The translations under genes were made by a program, and so were the position numbers. The notes under the pieces were generated by a model. The model did no database searches and had not been told where the DNA came from. It worked only from the letters and a program-made list of their open reading frames with translations. Below, in pieces: positions 11,060-21,120 of a stretch of 60,000 nucleotides of DNA (position 1 is its first letter; each line of letters starts with the position of its first letter). Source of the stretch: Liolophura sinensis (Eukaryota; Mollusca; Polyplacophora; Chitonida; Chitonidae); the NCBI RefSeq assembly GCF_032854445.1, contig NC_088301.1:1118001-1178000 (forward strand). Reading direction: 5' to 3'.

Positions 11060-13598
11060 ATAGCACATGTTATATGGATTTGTGTATTTCATCTCGCGTC
11101 GATTGTCTAACAAGAGAGATGACTTTAATTTCGATATTTCAAGATTTCTTCAACTTTGCCCAACATGCCAGTCCTATGACTTGCTTTATAAGTAAGTATG
11201 TAACTCCGCTAGGGTCTCTATAAAATAGAGCACAGTTTTAATATCATCGTTATATTTTTAACGGTTGCAATAAAAGCGTCACTGAGGTACTTTAATACTT
11301 TTTCTTGCTACATAGCATGATATTTTGTATCGTGTAAATATGGACCTTTCAACATTTTAACCATAAAGCGGTGTGGACTATCTACTAGATTTGACAAATC
11401 GGTTAGTACAGAGCTATGTCTTTCCAACATCACTGAAAACTACTGACTCATTGTAACTAAAACGGTTTGCAATTTTAACTGAGTACGGCGAGGGTGGGGG
11501 ATGGGGGATCTAGGATCTGCAAATATATCAGAAATTACCGAGATTCGTTTGAAACCAAACACGCCACAATCGCTTTCAGGGTATAACTCAAAGCGAGGCT
11601 GTACTCGGGGACCAGCTGGCTATTACATAAATGTGTCTGGGTTTATGACCGGAAACAGACAAATTCGCAACAATATGACAAAGGCTTGTTTTACCTTGGG
11701 AAGATAACATTAGAACATTCAAGAAAAAAAACTCCAAAATATAGGGCGTCTGCTATATATCCTTGCACAATGGCCGAAAGTTTTTCGTCAACATCGAAGG
11801 AAGTCCCAACGTAGAACCTTATGTATTATCGCACTAAATATATACCTGTACGCATTTAGGCGTCATGGATCGTAGCCATTTCTTTATGGGACTATATTCA
11901 TATAATCTATAGGTTGCATAGCTAACTTTCACATTAATTCTTCCTGAGAGACATGTACAAGTATGTAGCGATGGTATTCTGAGGCGAATTCTATCTAGCA
12001 CCTAACCAGATTTTTGTTGGATACCTATTACTTCTGCTGATCTATTCAGTGGTTAACGTTGGATAAGGTAGAGAGTGACCAGACATGTTTAGTTATTGAT
12101 GTACTGATTGGTTAATACTTGAAAATGTACGAGATTGGTAAGCTTATGGACTGAAGAATCCGGAATACCTGGAGTAAACCATCGGCCTTACAACGACAAA
12201 ATTTCTCTTATATACAAACTGGGATGTCTTGAATGATTGTGTCTAGTTGGGCTTAACCCAAGTGAGGGTGTATATATACATCGTGTGGAATAAAATCGTC
12301 ACGATTAACAGAAAGCAGATGAAATATTTATTAATAGGTTTTATAAAGAAAAAGGTACATAATTTGGATTTTATTAAAATTACGCACTTTGAACATTCCT
12401 CGCGTCTTTCGATATTACTGAAAACTGATGATTGCTTTCTTTTTAATGTACGTACTTTTATAAGAGCCTGGATAGTATTTTTGGAGATCGATTAATTTGT
12501 TTGTTTTGTTAAAGGTTTAATATAGTTAAAGATGTACAGCATTGAAGAAGAAGAAAAAACAGAGCAGCGACGGACAATGTGATAGTTGACAAATGGTCAC
12601 TGACAAAAGCAGTGACAAAACGGATGAAATACGGCCTCTTGTCAATTTACCTCCAACTGTCAAATGTAGCAAATTACACGGCGCCTAAACACCATGGCTT
12701 TAGATAAAGAAGTCATGCAGTGATGTTGATGTAACTTGTAACACTTTCGGTCACAACGCCACAGTGTTTATACCTGCCTCAGACCGGAAGACACTGAAGT
12801 GCCTCACGGAAACGTCCAGCTGAGACATACCCTAAACCATTAAGAAATGAGGACAGAGATGCTGGGATTCACACCACCAAACCGATGGTCTTCCATAGAA
12901 TTGACCTCAAACTTATATTTTTTATGAGTTTTTTTTTAAAGTAATTCGTCAAAAAATGCACAGATTCGGTAGGCTTGGCTTATCATCATTGTTAATCGAT
13001 ACACTCCTAAGCCTGACCTGACGCCTTAACCTTACTTTTGGCACCCAACACAGTTTATGTAACAAACGCTCCGCTTCTTTTAAGCCAGAGAGTGAGACAT
13101 TAACCCTACAATGGATTAGGACGTACGGGACATTCACTCTAGTTCTCACGGCAAAACCAATAAAACTCGCATCTTGGGGAAGCCATTTTAAAAAGGAATC
13201 ATAAAATCTGGTCGCATCTTTAAACATTTAATCATGAGGATAAATTTTTAATAATTTAAAGGAAATGGCTTATTAGGAACATTGTAGAGCTGAAAAGTCT
13301 TAAAGCTTTTGGCTGTGGGAATAAATCGGAGAAGCAGGTGAAGCAGGTGTGGAACATGGTCTTATAAAGTGTATTAATCCGCTTGCAGAATATGTATATG
13401 GCGAACGCAAAAAACATAGTTCACGTATATTTGCCCCACACAGTGATGACATAGCTGACCTCAAATACAAGGGTCACACAGAGGTCGCGGGCTTGTCAGA
13501 CTTACACACAATAGTTCGGACTTAGTTCTGACAGACGTTGCGACAGAAGGGTTCTAATATAAACTTCCTGACTTTAACACAAGGGACAAACTTTGGAA
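11060..13598. other. Intergenic AT-rich stretch, no gene recognised
   Basis: Both strands carry only short ORFs without recognisable domains or consistent splice signals. No tandem array or interspersed family was recognised. The last 100 bp or so before 13599 would hold the promoter of the following ORF. Confidence 0.5.
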
Positions 13599-14486
13599 AT
13601 GAATTCCCATACGAAGAAGACGGCCCTTTTGCCAATAACCACGAACAAAGAAACTCGCTTTCAAGAACACCGTATGACGAAAGTATCGAGTTTGGAGGGA
13701 AAACTTCGCAAAAATCGAGCTCTTCGAGAGGCACACAAGACCGTGGTGAGAGACCTGTATACGCCGACAAAACCGAGGAAGAAGACTGCCAAAAAGGCCA
13801 ATGTGCCGGCTATTGTTGTAGTGGAATCCAACCAAGATGACGAATCAAACATTATTGACAATGACGTATTTACAGCAGCGGAGGACGAAGCAAATCTCTA
13901 CAAATACACGGGGCGAAGATGTTCGGAGAAGGCAGCCCTGGACATAGCGGGTATCAATATAGCAGCAAACACTGACGACACGCCCAGCGGCACTGAGACA
14001 ACGCTTCTACAGGCCGAAATCCCGAAACCATGCTCCATTACCAAAGAGGGGAGGCAGTCAGCAGCGCAGATCGAAACAAACCAAATTTTGGACAACTGGA
14101 CGGCAAATCTACGCTCTGACATGTCTGATGACGCAAACATGAGCGCGTGTAACTTCCTGAGAAGACCGAGCTCCGCCGGGGCTGTAAGACGTCTGTCGAA
14201 TGACAGCGGTGGATCCACGCATGCCCTTCGTACCCTGTCCCCGATGGAGCTGCTAAGTCGATCTACGGAAGCCCTCAATACGCTCAAGGACAGCTTGGAG
14301 GACGGGGAAAGGCGGCCGTCTAGCGCTTCGAGAAGGACGAGCTTGTATCAGATGACGAAAGCAGAAAGCGACATCTGGCGGCACTGCCAGCGCGTTCAAC
14401 GCCGGAAGTCCTTGTCCCTCAATGACATCAGCATAAGTGAGCTGAAGAAGTGTAGATATCTAAGAATACCGGAAAAGTATCAGTGA
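13599..14486 (+). CDS. Unrecognised basic Ser-rich protein, 295 aa, single-exon ORF (ORF A)
   Basis: The ORF starts at ATG 13599 (GAAATGA) and runs uninterrupted to TGA 14484-14486. I do not recognise the family. The N-terminal 70 residues are Lys/Arg-rich and probably helical (segment SSLEGKLRKNRALREAHKTV). The middle is acidic and polar. A Ser/Arg block (RRPSSAGAVRRLSNDSGG, then RRPSSASRRTS) offers several RRxS-type sites resembling basophilic kinase targets. The C terminus is again basic. No signal peptide or membrane segment is visible. Its length in AT-rich DNA and local GC rise argue for real coding. It is the first of four similar-looking ORFs on the same strand. It could also be a long exon of a larger gene. 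Confidence 0.62.
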   Translation: MNSHTKKTALLPITTNKETRFQEHRMTKVSSLEGKLRKNRALREAHKTVVRDLYTPTKPRKKTAKKANVPAIVVVESNQDDESNIIDNDVFTAAEDEANLYKYTGRRCSEKAALDIAGINIAANTDDTPSGTETTLLQAEIPKPCSITKEGRQSAAQIETNQILDNWTANLRSDMSDDANMSACNFLRRPSSAGAVRRLSNDSGGSTHALRTLSPMELLSRSTEALNTLKDSLEDGERRPSSASRRTSLYQMTKAESDIWRHCQRVQRRKSLSLNDISISELKKCRYLRIPEKYQ

Positions 14487-15305
14487 GTTAGAAAGACAAA
14501 TGTGAAATTAAAAATTCGCACGTGAAGAAAGGCGGTTACCTGAGTTGGGTGAGTAGCTCCTTGAAGAACTGAACGACTTTCAACCGGTGACATTTAATTG
14601 ACACTAAATATAATTTGATAGTCTTCTTTGCATTGTGAATTTCTCATAGCACGTCCACTGGAACAATTTTAGAAAGATGTTTTCTCAGTTCGGTGGCAAG
14701 AGAACTGTTCTCTCTACTGTAAAAACTGTAAAGCGTCATGAGAAAATTCTCCTCGCCGTTTACTCTTTTCTTCTCATGTAGAAATCGTGTAGATTTCCTC
14801 ATGTGCTGGGTGTCACCTTGAAAAGAAGATTCTATGGTTTATATCTAAATAGGTTTGAGGTTAATATAATACTGTGAGTATGGTAAGAAAATTCTCTGTT
14901 AGCTGGTAAAAAGGAAGTTTTTGTTGATAATTCATCCACACCTGTTTTATAGTGTTCTTTAAAAATTCTGATACATCGCATGGATTCGAATTCCCAACGC
15001 CATTGTTTATGTCATTTATGTCAAGTGGAATAGTTTTAAATCGCTCCGATGGCAAACTTCATAGTAATATCACCAGATGTAAAATTTGCAGCTCAAATGA
15101 AATTGGTCGTTAGATATATTGATGAAAGATAGAGCGTTATTGGAACAAGTTTCTGTATCAGATATATACATTATAAGTAATTTTTGAGACATAGATTAAT
15201 TGCTATTCATATATCATCGAATCCGTATAATATATCAACGAACTGATTTCGTCTACATTTATTGTATTTTACGTTTGTCTTTCAATCATTAGTATATTTA
15301 GTTTG
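14487..15305. other. AT-rich intergenic stretch, no gene seen
   Basis: Unique, AT-rich and without long ORFs. No polyadenylation signal can be assigned with confidence to ORF A. Confidence 0.45.
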
Positions 15306-15482
15306 TTTTATTTATTTGATTGTCGTATTACGCGGTACTAAATAATATTGCACTCGCTAGCAGACTTTCCCGCACACGAACGCAGAAGAAGCCAGTATGA
15401 GCTGGATTTAAGCTCACAACGATAGCACTGGTGAGAGTTTCCGGAGTCAACGTTCAGCGCTAGATCGCTAAACATCCTTCCA
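15306..15482 (-). mobile_element. tRNA-derived SINE, family B, minus strand, partial
   Basis: The tail TTATTTATTTGATTGTCGTA lies on the left. It is followed by the complement of the SINE body and the B-box region (AGCCAGTATGAGCTGGATTT, then AAGCTCACAACGATAGCACT). It matches the copies at 32086 and 34508 in order and orientation. Confidence 0.72.
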
Positions 15483-15569
15483 TGAAGTATTCTATCGCTG
15501 GAATACTTCAGCTGGGGGTTAATAATAGCCTCTAATAGGACATCGCTCATATTTCTCTGCTTTTTAATA

Positions 15570-15665
15570 ATCATAAGCGATTGACGGTGCACATGTGACG
15601 GTGCACACGAGACGGTGTACACGTGATCGTGCACATGTGACGGTGCACACGTGGCCGTCCAGACA
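15570..15665. repeat. Short GACGGTGCACACGTG repeat, about 6 copies
   Basis: A 15-bp unit with alternating GTGCAC and CACGTG/CACATG palindromes is repeated about six times. It is followed at 15875-15955 by three AT-rich copies of a unit around AAACGTAAATGTAATTATTA. No gene. Confidence 0.75.
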
Positions 15666-16850
15666 CTCGTACATGAAGTTCTGTGGTGACCATTTGTCAC
15701 CGTTCAACACGACTTACATCTGTCCGCCACATGTAAGTTTGTAGTGCATTTGCCAAAGGCCGGTGGTTTATCCCGGGCACTCAAGTTCCCTCGAATTATG
15801 AAAATGACTTACGACGTGTAAAGATGAATGAAATTGTTCCACTTTCCTGAAATGATGCTTGCTTCGAAAAACGTAAATGTAGTTATTATATTCATAATAA
15901 ATGTAATTATTATATTCGTTAAACGTAAATGTAATTATTATATTCATGTAATTTTTGATATTTTTGAGATATCGTTGGTAAATTTGGAAGGCTTTTGACC
16001 TAAAGTTGACCACCATCAAATATTAAAAAGGTTTTGTTTTGAATACGGGCTTCTGTCATTTGGTCCATGATGTGTTTTATTGTCAAATAAGTGGATTGAT
16101 ATTTTGTTTCCATGTCTTTGTCAGTTTGGATTTATTTACTCGCCTGAAAATACTGAAGAGAGAAGATCAACAGTCGGTGTTTCTAGCATGCATGCCTCTG
16201 TTCACATTTATGATGATGGATCCATTTTTACCAAGTGCAGTATAAATTTAACAATACGTTTTTGTACGAATGACAGTAAATTTTAGGACAAAAGCAAATA
16301 TTTATTAATGATCCGGATTTCAGGTTGGTTGTTATGTCAGAATCTATGCTCTGTACCTTGATTTATTGTTTTAAATCTTTTAAAATGTTATCTTTAAAAG
16401 TAAAGGAAATGCATGTTATGAAATGTTATACATATAAATGTATAACTAATTGGCAGATATTTCACTTGATAGGTATAGTAAATAACGTGAAATATACACC
16501 ACGGTTACTACAGGGTAGTCAGAATCATGTAGTCGGGATCAAGTTGGCAATGTCAGCCAAGAACTGCACGTGCTGAACAAAGCAGTATACGCGGATTAAC
16601 CAGGTTTAGAGTTGAGGGCAGCCAAATTTTGCTATCCCTTATACTTATGTAACATCAGCAGTGTATAGCCATAGATTAGAACGGCCGGCTGGTCACATCC
16701 ACAATACAGTCTACCCAGCGGTGTGTGAAAGGCTTCTTCTCAGAGAGGTCCACAGCCTGTTTGTTGTGTAGAATAGCAGCAAGGTTCAGCAGGTATGGGC
16801 TGGACAAGAACTGGACAAATGACAAGAGTGTTGATCTAATCATCAATACG

Positions 16851-17708
16851 ATGGCAAAGAAGAAAGGAGGATGGTTTCTTAGGCAAGGGGTTTGCTTGCT
16901 AGGGGAGTCGTGTCGCGAGGTCATGCTGAAAACGGCTCACTTGCACGGCTACAAGAAAGGGTGCGACATAAATGGAACTGGGAGCGGGTCAGTGAAGAGT
17001 ATAAACGGAAGACAACTGGTGATACCTCTAATTGTGTTGGTCCCACCTGAAGATGACGGTCCTAGGCAGAAACGACCGTCTCATTCTCCTACCAGTTCGT
17101 CTCGCCATATGTTGAAACCTGAAGACGCAAGCAAGCCCAGAAGGCATTACGTCAGCAGAGCTTCTCCTCGGGGCACATCCGCCTACAGCAAGAATTCCAA
17201 ATCTTTGTGCAACAAATTCAAACTTAACGAGAATCTTGCAACAACAAGAGGCGCGGATACATCACACTTCCGAAAAAGGTCAGTTGGGATCTACAAAACT
17301 CCTTCCGGATGGATAAGGAAACGTAGATCCTGGGATGTTAAAAGTGAAGTACCGCAAGACTGTGTGGATACCGGAAGTGAGAAAGTGACTCAGCTGGATA
17401 TCAGCACCCCTTTTAAAGGTCGTCCGGACCCTCATTTCTCATTACCTGAGGTCTTCGTCCACAAACGACCCTTTCTTCCCAACGATGAAAGGATATCTCC
17501 CCGAAGTCCTTCTCCTATAAGGAACCTGAACGTTAAAACGGTCATCAGATTTCCGGCTGCCAGGAGGTCACGTGTGATTTGTCTGCCATCTTCAACACTA
17601 AAATCTCAGGATTCAAAGCGTCCTCCTGCGTATGATCTCAAAACCCTGGTGATCAATGGTGTGAAAAAATACAAACCACATGACACTCGATGTACTTTTA
17701 TGTTGTGA
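16851..17708 (+). CDS. Unrecognised basic protein, 285 aa, single-exon ORF (ORF B)
   Basis: The first in-frame ATG is 16851 (ACGATGG, a fair context). The frame is open upstream back to 16680, so the coding part may begin earlier through a spliced exon. Stop TGA is at 17706-17708. The product starts MAKKKGGWFLRQG and is rich in Lys, Arg, Ser and Pro, with several RSP/SPS motifs (SPRSPSPIRN near the C-terminal third), suggesting a disordered phosphoprotein. No transmembrane segment, signal peptide or enzyme motif is visible. It is a neighbour of ORFs A, C and D on the same strand and has a similar composition. The family is not recognised. Confidence 0.58.
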   Translation: MAKKKGGWFLRQGVCLLGESCREVMLKTAHLHGYKKGCDINGTGSGSVKSINGRQLVIPLIVLVPPEDDGPRQKRPSHSPTSSSRHMLKPEDASKPRRHYVSRASPRGTSAYSKNSKSLCNKFKLNENLATTRGADTSHFRKRSVGIYKTPSGWIRKRRSWDVKSEVPQDCVDTGSEKVTQLDISTPFKGRPDPHFSLPEVFVHKRPFLPNDERISPRSPSPIRNLNVKTVIRFPAARRSRVICLPSSTLKSQDSKRPPAYDLKTLVINGVKKYKPHDTRCTFML

Positions 17709-18460
17709 GTCAATATTTCTTGAGCTATTTAAAATGAATCGGGGACTCAGAAATGAAGGAATCTGTTGTTCGGTATAATTGCCCTCGGTGACAAATGTCA
17801 GAGTTGGTAGTCAACCAAAAAAAGACATCAAGAAGATGATACCATATTGTCTCAGATAAATTACGCTGTGGTTGCTGCACAGACTGTATAAATCCGGTTA
17901 AAATAGGCCTACTTAATAACGGAATAACGATGTTTTGAGAGGGTGTGGCTCAAAAGCCGCCATTCTTAGACGATACTAAGTCAAATATTGGCAAGCCTGT
18001 TTTTACTTTGATTCACTTTTTGTTCTCAAACAAAGCGTTTTCATAACCTTACTTCTTGTTTTAAACAAAGAATATGCAACAGTGAGTCACACATAGGAAT
18101 TAAGACCTACTCAAGTGAAGGTATTAACTTGATTTCAGAATCGGTTTAATTGTTACCATTTCATGACTGGAGAACCTCCGCGCTAAGCTTATTACAGAAA
18201 TAATAAAGTAATAAGCCGCATAACGTGTAAAACTGAGCGTGTTTAAGAGCTGTATTGCCTGTGAGGAGTTGGAATAACACACTTGTCATATCCACCGTCT
18301 CTAAGGAACGGCTCAGGCAAAATATTTTTCAGACAGATCACCTTTGGAACTTTGGTGGGCGAGTAGTGCATGTGTAGGAGTAGTGGGCAATATGGAAGGA
18401 TATAGCACTGCATGCAAAACTGCTCATTGAATTGTGAGAAAGTGGAGAACATTGACTGCC
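17709..18460. other. Intergenic stretch between ORF B and ORF C, no feature seen
   Basis: AT-rich unique DNA. It contains AATAATAAAGTAATAA near 18199, which could include an AATAAA-type signal for ORF B, but this is weak. Confidence 0.4.
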
Positions 18461-19495
18461 ATGGGCAGCCACCCTGTACCCCGGTCCTCTCCACCAAAGA
18501 CATGTTATAAGGCCATGGAACTAAGAACGGCAAAGAAAATTCTGGAAAACCAAGAGAAGAATCAGAAAGAGCTGAGTTTGGAGCTGATGACCCTAAACCA
18601 CGACCAGGGCGTGGCAATACGCCAGATGCAGCGGGACAGACTGTTGTTTTGTCGTCAGCAGACAAGTAAGTTACAGCCCCAAAATGGGTCTCGTCTCTCC
18701 CTGATTACTCTCTGCCAAAGAGGTCAAAATCAGTCCCGGCCTCACCTCAGATCTTCGTGTCCAGATTTTCACTCTGTAAAGCCAGGTTCTCGTGTCGAGA
18801 AAGAACACCAAGGCCGCCATTTTAACCCTAATCACTTCGTGCCTCTTTCCGACGTTCGTCGGAGTTTGACGGAAATCCCCATGGGAAAGGCGAACTCGCT
18901 TCGAAGGTCACGTGACAGGACGTCTCCGTTTTCGGAAACCATGACTATGCCATCGGAGCGTTTAGAACGTATGTCGCATACAAGTTCCAGTTCTGTACAG
19001 GTCAACAGATACAAGTTAGGGTTCCGACCGTCGGAGGTGCAAGTCCCAGAGGAGCGTCCTCTGGGGACAAATTCACTTGTGAACGGCACAGATAGATCCA
19101 CCACCTTTCATTCCGACAGACAAGCTCCCCTGAAGGTGCCTAGCGGAGTTTCGGAGGGAAGCAAGGAAGGAGTAGCCGTTGGAAGAGCGCTCACTGAGGA
19201 GTGTTCACAGGGTGTGGTCCCTGATAGGGAACATAAAAGCTTACACCTTACAAAAAGTTACGGTGCCGTTTCACATGCTCGTGGTTACAAGATAATCTTT
19301 TCAAACAAGACGAGGGTGACATTGTCCGCTGACGGCAGACAGGAGCAGAGTATCAGTGACAGAAAACCCCACTTGAAAGGCAACATCACAAACTCTGAAT
19401 CAAGCTTTCGAACAAAACTGAACTTTTCAACACCTCGGAGTGTAAGGTTTAACCATCCTCCGTCATTACGTGGCAAAAACCCTACGTTTGATTAG
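18461..19495 (+). CDS. Unrecognised protein with N-terminal coiled coil, 344 aa, single-exon ORF (ORF C)
   Basis: ATG 18461 is in frame with a second candidate at 18515 (GCCATGGAA, the better context, which begins the helical part). Stop TAG is at 19493-19495. From the second ATG comes a helical, heptad-like stretch of about 50 residues (MELRTAKKILENQEKNQKEL and onward, to about codon 67). A long polar, Ser/Arg-rich and probably disordered region follows. Near the C terminus is RSVRF (residues 326-330), which fits the RVxF docking pattern. The N-terminal architecture and spacing resemble ORF D, so paralogy is possible but weakly supported by eye. No known family is recognised. Confidence 0.62.
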   Translation: MGSHPVPRSSPPKTCYKAMELRTAKKILENQEKNQKELSLELMTLNHDQGVAIRQMQRDRLLFCRQQTSKLQPQNGSRLSLITLCQRGQNQSRPHLRSSCPDFHSVKPGSRVEKEHQGRHFNPNHFVPLSDVRRSLTEIPMGKANSLRRSRDRTSPFSETMTMPSERLERMSHTSSSSVQVNRYKLGFRPSEVQVPEERPLGTNSLVNGTDRSTTFHSDRQAPLKVPSGVSEGSKEGVAVGRALTEECSQGVVPDREHKSLHLTKSYGAVSHARGYKIIFSNKTRVTLSADGRQEQSISDRKPHLKGNITNSESSFRTKLNFSTPRSVRFNHPPSLRGKNPTFD

Positions 19496-19984
19496 ATTTA
19501 TATCCGTTGTACTTAAGACGTGACAATTCAATAACTGATCGAATGGGATCCGCTAGTCTTGTATCAATACAGTACTGACGAAATTTCCCCCTTGCACAGA
19601 TAAATTGCGAATTTATCATGTAGTCTATAAGTACATGAACTAATTTGTATCAGAAACATGAACTAATTTGTACCAGAAAACAAATGAACAATTATTTTGT
19701 AACGATGTGACTTATTTAAGTGTTGAATGTTTGCTTGTCGTTTATGATTACACATAGGCGGACTAGTACAGTCAGAAAGACAATGATTCATCCTTTATAT
19801 TGCTGCTCAATACGTTTTTTCATATACTTCCATGCATTGTTACGTCGGTGTTCATCTATTTACTGAATTGAGGCTTAGCGACGCAGGGTTGATTTTTTCA
19901 CTTGTACGATGGCGGTTATTTTATGAATGGAGCCAGATGGCAATCATTGTAATATGTGACCTGAAGGGTTTTACCTACAGGCCT

Positions 19985-20340
19985 AAGCTCAGTGTGTAGG
20001 TCTAGCTCAGCGTGAAGGGCCTAGCTCAGCGTGTAGGCCCTAGCCAGCGTGTAGGCCCTAGCTCAGCGTGTAGTCCCTGGCTCAGGGTGTAGGCGCTAGC
20101 CCAGTGTGTAGGCCCTAGCTCATCGTGTAGGCCCTAAGCTCAGGGCGTAGACCCTAAGCTCAGGGTGTAGGCCATAAGCTCAGCGTGTAGGCCCTAGCTC
20201 AGCGTGTAGGCCCTAAGCTCAGCGTGTAGGCCCTAAGCTCAGGGTATAGGCCTTAAGCTCAGCGTGTAGGCCCTAAGCTCAGCGTGTAGGCCCTAAGCTC
20301 AGCGTGCAGGCCGTAGGCCTCAGGGTTTAGGCCCTATATT
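19985..20340. repeat. 19-20 bp minisatellite, about 18 copies
   Basis: The unit is CCTAAGCTCAGCGTGTAGGC with variants lacking one A (CCTAGCTCAGCG) or carrying GGG for GCG. It lies between ORF C and ORF D. Confidence 0.93.
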
Positions 20341-20449
20341 GTTAAAAGGTAAGTGATCTGTAACAAACTTCATGTCCAGATAACTAGAACAATCCTACGA
20401 AAGTTGTCGACCTCTCATCGCCACCAAACCCAAGATAAATGTAGATGTA

Positions 20450-20820
20450 TTTGATTGTTGTTTGATTGTATTTAATGCTCACCCACGAATGTTTCATATA
20501 CGATACGAGTTATGGGTGGCGGAAACCGAAGTGTCCATGGGGAAACCAACACTTCGGGAAGTTACTGACAAATTTTCCGCGTGTTCACCATGTTGGTGTG
20601 AAGACAAGTGGTCTTCAGCGAACGTTAGACTGCGCACTCAGCCCCACGAACAGTACAAGGGCAGAGGGCGGGTGGGCATAGGGAGGGGCTATAAATTCCC
20701 TGCCCAAGTGTACCGTATTTGTTATTATTTATTTGATTGGCGTTTTACGCCGAATACTCAAGAATGTATCACTTATATGACGGCGGTCAGCATAATAATT
20801 TGGGAAACCGGGTTGACGAA
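20450..20820 (-). mobile_element. SINE-related fragments, minus strand
   Basis: Two tail-like sequences are present: TTTGATTGTTGTTTGATTG near 20450 and TTATTTGATTGGCGTTTTAC near 20728. After the second comes the complement of the family B 3' end (CTCAAGAATGTATCACTTAT, GACGGCGGTCAGCATAATAA). The tRNA-like head is not intact. Probably two truncated copies. Confidence 0.55.
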
Positions 20821-20974
20821 GACTGCTAATATCAGATTGTAAGAACAGATGTGTTTATGGCATATATTTGCACCCCTTTTCTCAGCGTCTTCCCTGTACA
20901 TAAGAAACAACTCTGGTTATGTCTCTTACCTCAGAGTGAGCAAGTTTGAAACTTCATATATGGTTACAAATATC

Positions 20975-21120
20975 GCTGGCCCGTGACTATCCAGCTGTTA
21001 GTCAGTGAGGTAGCGAGTTCGAATCCAGCTTACCCTGTTTCGACAGCGGCTTTAAGTCAGGTGGTCTGGCGATGGTCATTAGGTTTGTCACGTATCTTGT
21101 GAAGGTCGGTAGTGTGCTCC
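20975..21120 (+). mobile_element. tRNA-related SINE fragment, family C
   Basis: CTGTTAGTCAGTGAGGTAGC followed by GAGTTCGAATCC forms an A-box/B-box-like pair. GAGTTCGAATCC is close to the Pol III B-box consensus. A related sequence lies at 39135-39310. I do not call a tRNA gene because no cloverleaf closes. Confidence 0.5.

Noticed and set aside
9766-11223. 485-codon ORF resembling a hydrophobic repeat protein
   Set aside because: Perfect 43-residue periodicity from a 43-bp repeat, with equally open frames in all phases and no unique domain.
16080-16576. Small ORFs in the 16.0-16.6 kb stretch as genes
   Set aside because: Short, AT-driven, mutually overlapping, and without domains or splice support.
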